NCBI RefSeq assembly: GCF_901709675.1
Contig: NC_051099.1
Span: forward strand, 1,490,001 to 1,554,000
DNA from: Syngnathus acus
Taxonomy: Eukaryota > Chordata > Actinopteri > Syngnathiformes > Syngnathidae
DNA: 64,000 bases
Reading direction: 5' to 3'
Every line of letters starts with the position of its first letter. The stretch's first letter is position 1. The position numbers were made by a program, and so were the translations under genes. The notes below the pieces were generated by a model. The model was not told where the DNA came from. It made no database searches and saw only the letters and a program-made list of their open reading frames with translations. Below, in pieces: positions 38,952 through 64,000 of the stretch.

Positions 38952-41728
38952 TTTATTGATGATGTTATCATTTCCATGGGTTTCCATTGTAAAGACAGAC
39001 ATTGGCTTTTACAGGGTGCATCTTGGAGAGGGGTACAGCTCGGAGTTCCTGGAAATCTTCTAGTGAGGGGCCCATAGGAAGATTTGTTCAGGTGGATGGT
39101 GTTGACAAGGTAAGAAGGATTTGACGCCGCTCGGATCAAAAGTCCAGGGCAGCACGAGTCTAAGGCTTCTTCTGTGAGTGTGTGCAAAAGTACACTGTCA
39201 CCAAGATGAGTCATTTCGGCTTTTAGCATGTTGCTATGTCCTTTCTTCCCTGGAGACGTTTCCCAAAACACTTTCCACAAGCCTCAAGAGCCATTTTGCA
39301 AACAATTCACAACCACAAAGAATCTCCAAACTTTTTACAAGGGTTATCTGAAAGGCTTTCAAGAGCATACATGTTCAGCTTTCAGAGCCCGAGAGGACAA
39401 TGTACAGTATAGTCATTTTGTATAATATAAATATGTGAAATTTGGATTTACAAGGTTTTGCCAAAGAGCAGTCTTTGCACTCTTCTTCTTTTTTACACAA
39501 GTATAAAAATATATGAAACAAAAATGGCGTGAAGTACAAAGACATATTAAAGTGTAAATGTATGAAGTAGACCTTACATGCCAGTTGCCAGCGTTTTCAG
39601 AAATAATAATAATAATTAATAATTGTTGCCAATACGCATCTATGGCACTCTCTCACTCTAAATATACCTTGTTATGCATACACTAACAAATTGTTAACGC
39701 CAAATTAAAAATTAAATTGAGGGAAAACAAGTCATAACATTTTGGAAAAATAAGTCATTCTGTAACAAGAAATGTTTGTAGTATTATGAGAGGATTTTTT
39801 TTTTAATTTTACAGGACTTTTAAGAATTTTTGTGGAGTGAATTTCAAAATTCTCCACTCAAACCTCAATTCAATTTTTTTTCAGATGTGGCTCTAATATT
39901 TATAAATAATTATTAGCAAGTTTTAAGATATTTTTGCATTTGTTAGTGACATAAAATACATTTATATTTTTGAAGTTAATGTCTGACAGCTACTGCATAT
40001 AACAAACCAATGTTACATCAACAAAACAATAATCTCCTATATAGACATCTGAAGCAAGTTTCATGTGAAATAGTGATGATATTCTTATTAGTGTACACTT
40101 TGCTGACCTGAGATGATTCAATTTTTGGGCTACTTCATCTCATCAACCGAAAAATCAAAAAAATATTCCAGCCAGCTTCTGTGAACATTTTCTACATTCA
40201 TAATTACAAGCTCAATTTTGGCAACAAAACAAACCACCCAAAATTGTTTAGCAAACAAAGCAACCGGAAGAAAATGCCATCTTGTGACAGTATACTATGT
40301 ACATTGTTTAACATCTGATGAGGCATTCTATTTATGTTACAGTATAAATGGTAGTGAAAATCTCATTTTGTTCAGTTCTGTAGAAAGCTTATGTGAGTTT
40401 ATTTACAGCAGTTATATAACTTCATTGATTAGTAATGTTATGTTTGATATTTACATACTGGGATGGATGTCGGTAACATGATCTCAAATCAGATTTAGAA
40501 TGATCTTCACTTTATGATTATGCTCTTCAGTTCTGTATATAAATGAACATAGCGTGTTTCAAATGATTTGTGTTTTCTCAAACGACAAGCAAAAACAGCT
40601 AAATGTGCTAGAATGAATAATACCAATGATTGATATGTAAACACCTTACTTCAAGGCTCAAAGGTCAAAACTAAAATTGGTGTCATTTGAAAATAGCTGT
40701 TGAGTTCAATTAGCTCTGTGTAAAAATAAGATCATAATTTATGTTCCAACGCAAAATTGAGATCAAAATAATTAAGTGTTTAATAGGCATGCGGTGCACT
40801 GCGGCTGTTTCAATACCAATATTCAATACTTTCCTGGATAAAAGTGATATAATTCAATTTTATACAGTTATTTAAAATGATTCAATGTGGTTGGTATGTA
40901 GCTTAAGTCCATTTTATAAACTTTACAAGCACCAGCACTCGAACCATGGTGCAGCCTTTATGGCTTTTAAGATTTTGTGTGCAAAAATGTTTTGTAAAAT
41001 CCATTTTCTAGACCACTAACTACAACGAAGATAATCTAAAGTACACAAATATCTATTTGCTTTAAATTACAATATATGGTTATCTTTTGTGGTCTTACAG
41101 TTAATCATCAGCTAGAAGTAAACAAAGATTTTTAAGCACAATAAGGAAAAGAATGTCATTAGCTGATATTTGTGCTTTTATGTATGACACAATTTGTACA
41201 GTACTATTTCATAGAAATTAAACGGCTCGTTTTGATTATTTTAGGGGACATACTAAATACCGCCTAGCAAATTAAATCTAATCATTAATGTCACTTCACT
41301 ATTAATTGATATAATATAATTAAAAAAAATATTGCAAAGTAAAAATAATAAATGCACATGTTTCACCAGTTTTAAACAAAACAGACAGTAAAACAATTTA
41401 AATTCAACAATTCTACTTCTATATAACTTTTGGCAATAAGTGAATTAACTGAAATATATATACCAAAAATATATATGTACAGTATATGAAAAAACATAAA
41501 TCACAATGTGTAATTCCAAGAAAACAAAACAATGACTTTAGAGCAGGCACCTTTTATGTTCATCTCCCTTTTGTGTGTGATCAGCAGATGTGATATTCAA
41601 AGATATGACGTATGCGATCCTGGCTGTGATACGTTGGTCCATGTCACGAGACACAAAAGTAACTCACGTAAATAATAAAAAAAAAAAAAAAAAAAGAATT
41701 ATTTAGCAAAATGTTTTAGTTGACTGTT
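38952..41728 (-). other. gabrb2: Candidate long 3' untranslated region of gabrb2
   Basis: This AT-rich stretch follows the gabrb2 stop codon and shows no recognised exon. Beta-2 subunit mRNAs in other vertebrates have long 3' untranslated regions. A minus-strand AATAAA at 38952-38957 is one possible end; others nearer the stop are possible. An unrecognised 129-codon open frame (38891-39280, minus) overlaps its end and is not taken as a gene. Confidence 0.3.

Positions 41729-64000
<22,272 letters not shown>

Overview
The window is vertebrate nuclear DNA, almost certainly from a teleost fish. It has spliced genes with phase-matched GT-AG exons, a two-exon insulin coding region that looks like the fish second insulin, and abundant CA/GT microsatellites. 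It also carries short TA-flanked MITEs and hAT-derived elements of the kind common in fish. The host species cannot be named from the sequence. All recognisable genes lie on the minus strand, so they read from right to left.

Layout by coordinate. (1) 28-108 is one PX-domain exon of sh3pxd2b (TKS4-type adaptor); the gene continues beyond the left edge and its first exon was not found. (2) 3216-5174 is a LECT2/myeloid-protein-1-like gene in three phase-matched exons. It joins a basic linker and a six-cysteine domain to an M23/LECT2-like domain that has lost two of the three zinc ligands. Its signal-peptide exon was not located. (3) About 5.2-26.1 kb is non-coding, with a MITE, simple repeats and fragments of old repeats. 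(4) 26252-26707 is a complete second-insulin gene (insb-like) of 117 residues. It has all six cysteines and dibasic sites, but several substitutions at dimer, zinc-hexamer and receptor-contact positions. (5) About 26.9-38.9 kb is non-coding, with a second MITE. (6) 41729-59273 is gabrb2, the GABA-A receptor beta-2 subunit. Seven exons are visible, from the 221-bp ligand-binding exon to the stop codon. They include a 141-bp cassette at the position of the human beta-2 long-form exon. The first exons lie beyond the right edge.

The strangest structure is inside the 10.2-kb gabrb2 intron at 48862-59052. Between about 51.2 and 57.35 kb there is an inverted arrangement of repeats. Direct units of about 155 bp with tRNA-like box A/B motifs lead into about 1.4 kb of TTAGGG-type repeat. 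A 120-bp tandem dimer and then about 1.0 kb of CCCTAA-type repeat follow, and then the same tRNA-like units in reverse. A 1.23-kb hAT-like foldback element that itself carries a telomere-like minisatellite is inserted on the right side. The outer ends are inverted copies of one another, so the block may be a composite repeat that moved or duplicated as one piece. Its transcript would form a very long hairpin in gabrb2 pre-mRNA.

The genes do not form an operon or pathway: they are an adaptor of invadopodia, a secreted immune-type protein, a hormone and a neurotransmitter-receptor subunit. SH3PXD2B and GABRB2 are both on human 5q34-q35, so part of the neighbourhood may be old synteny.
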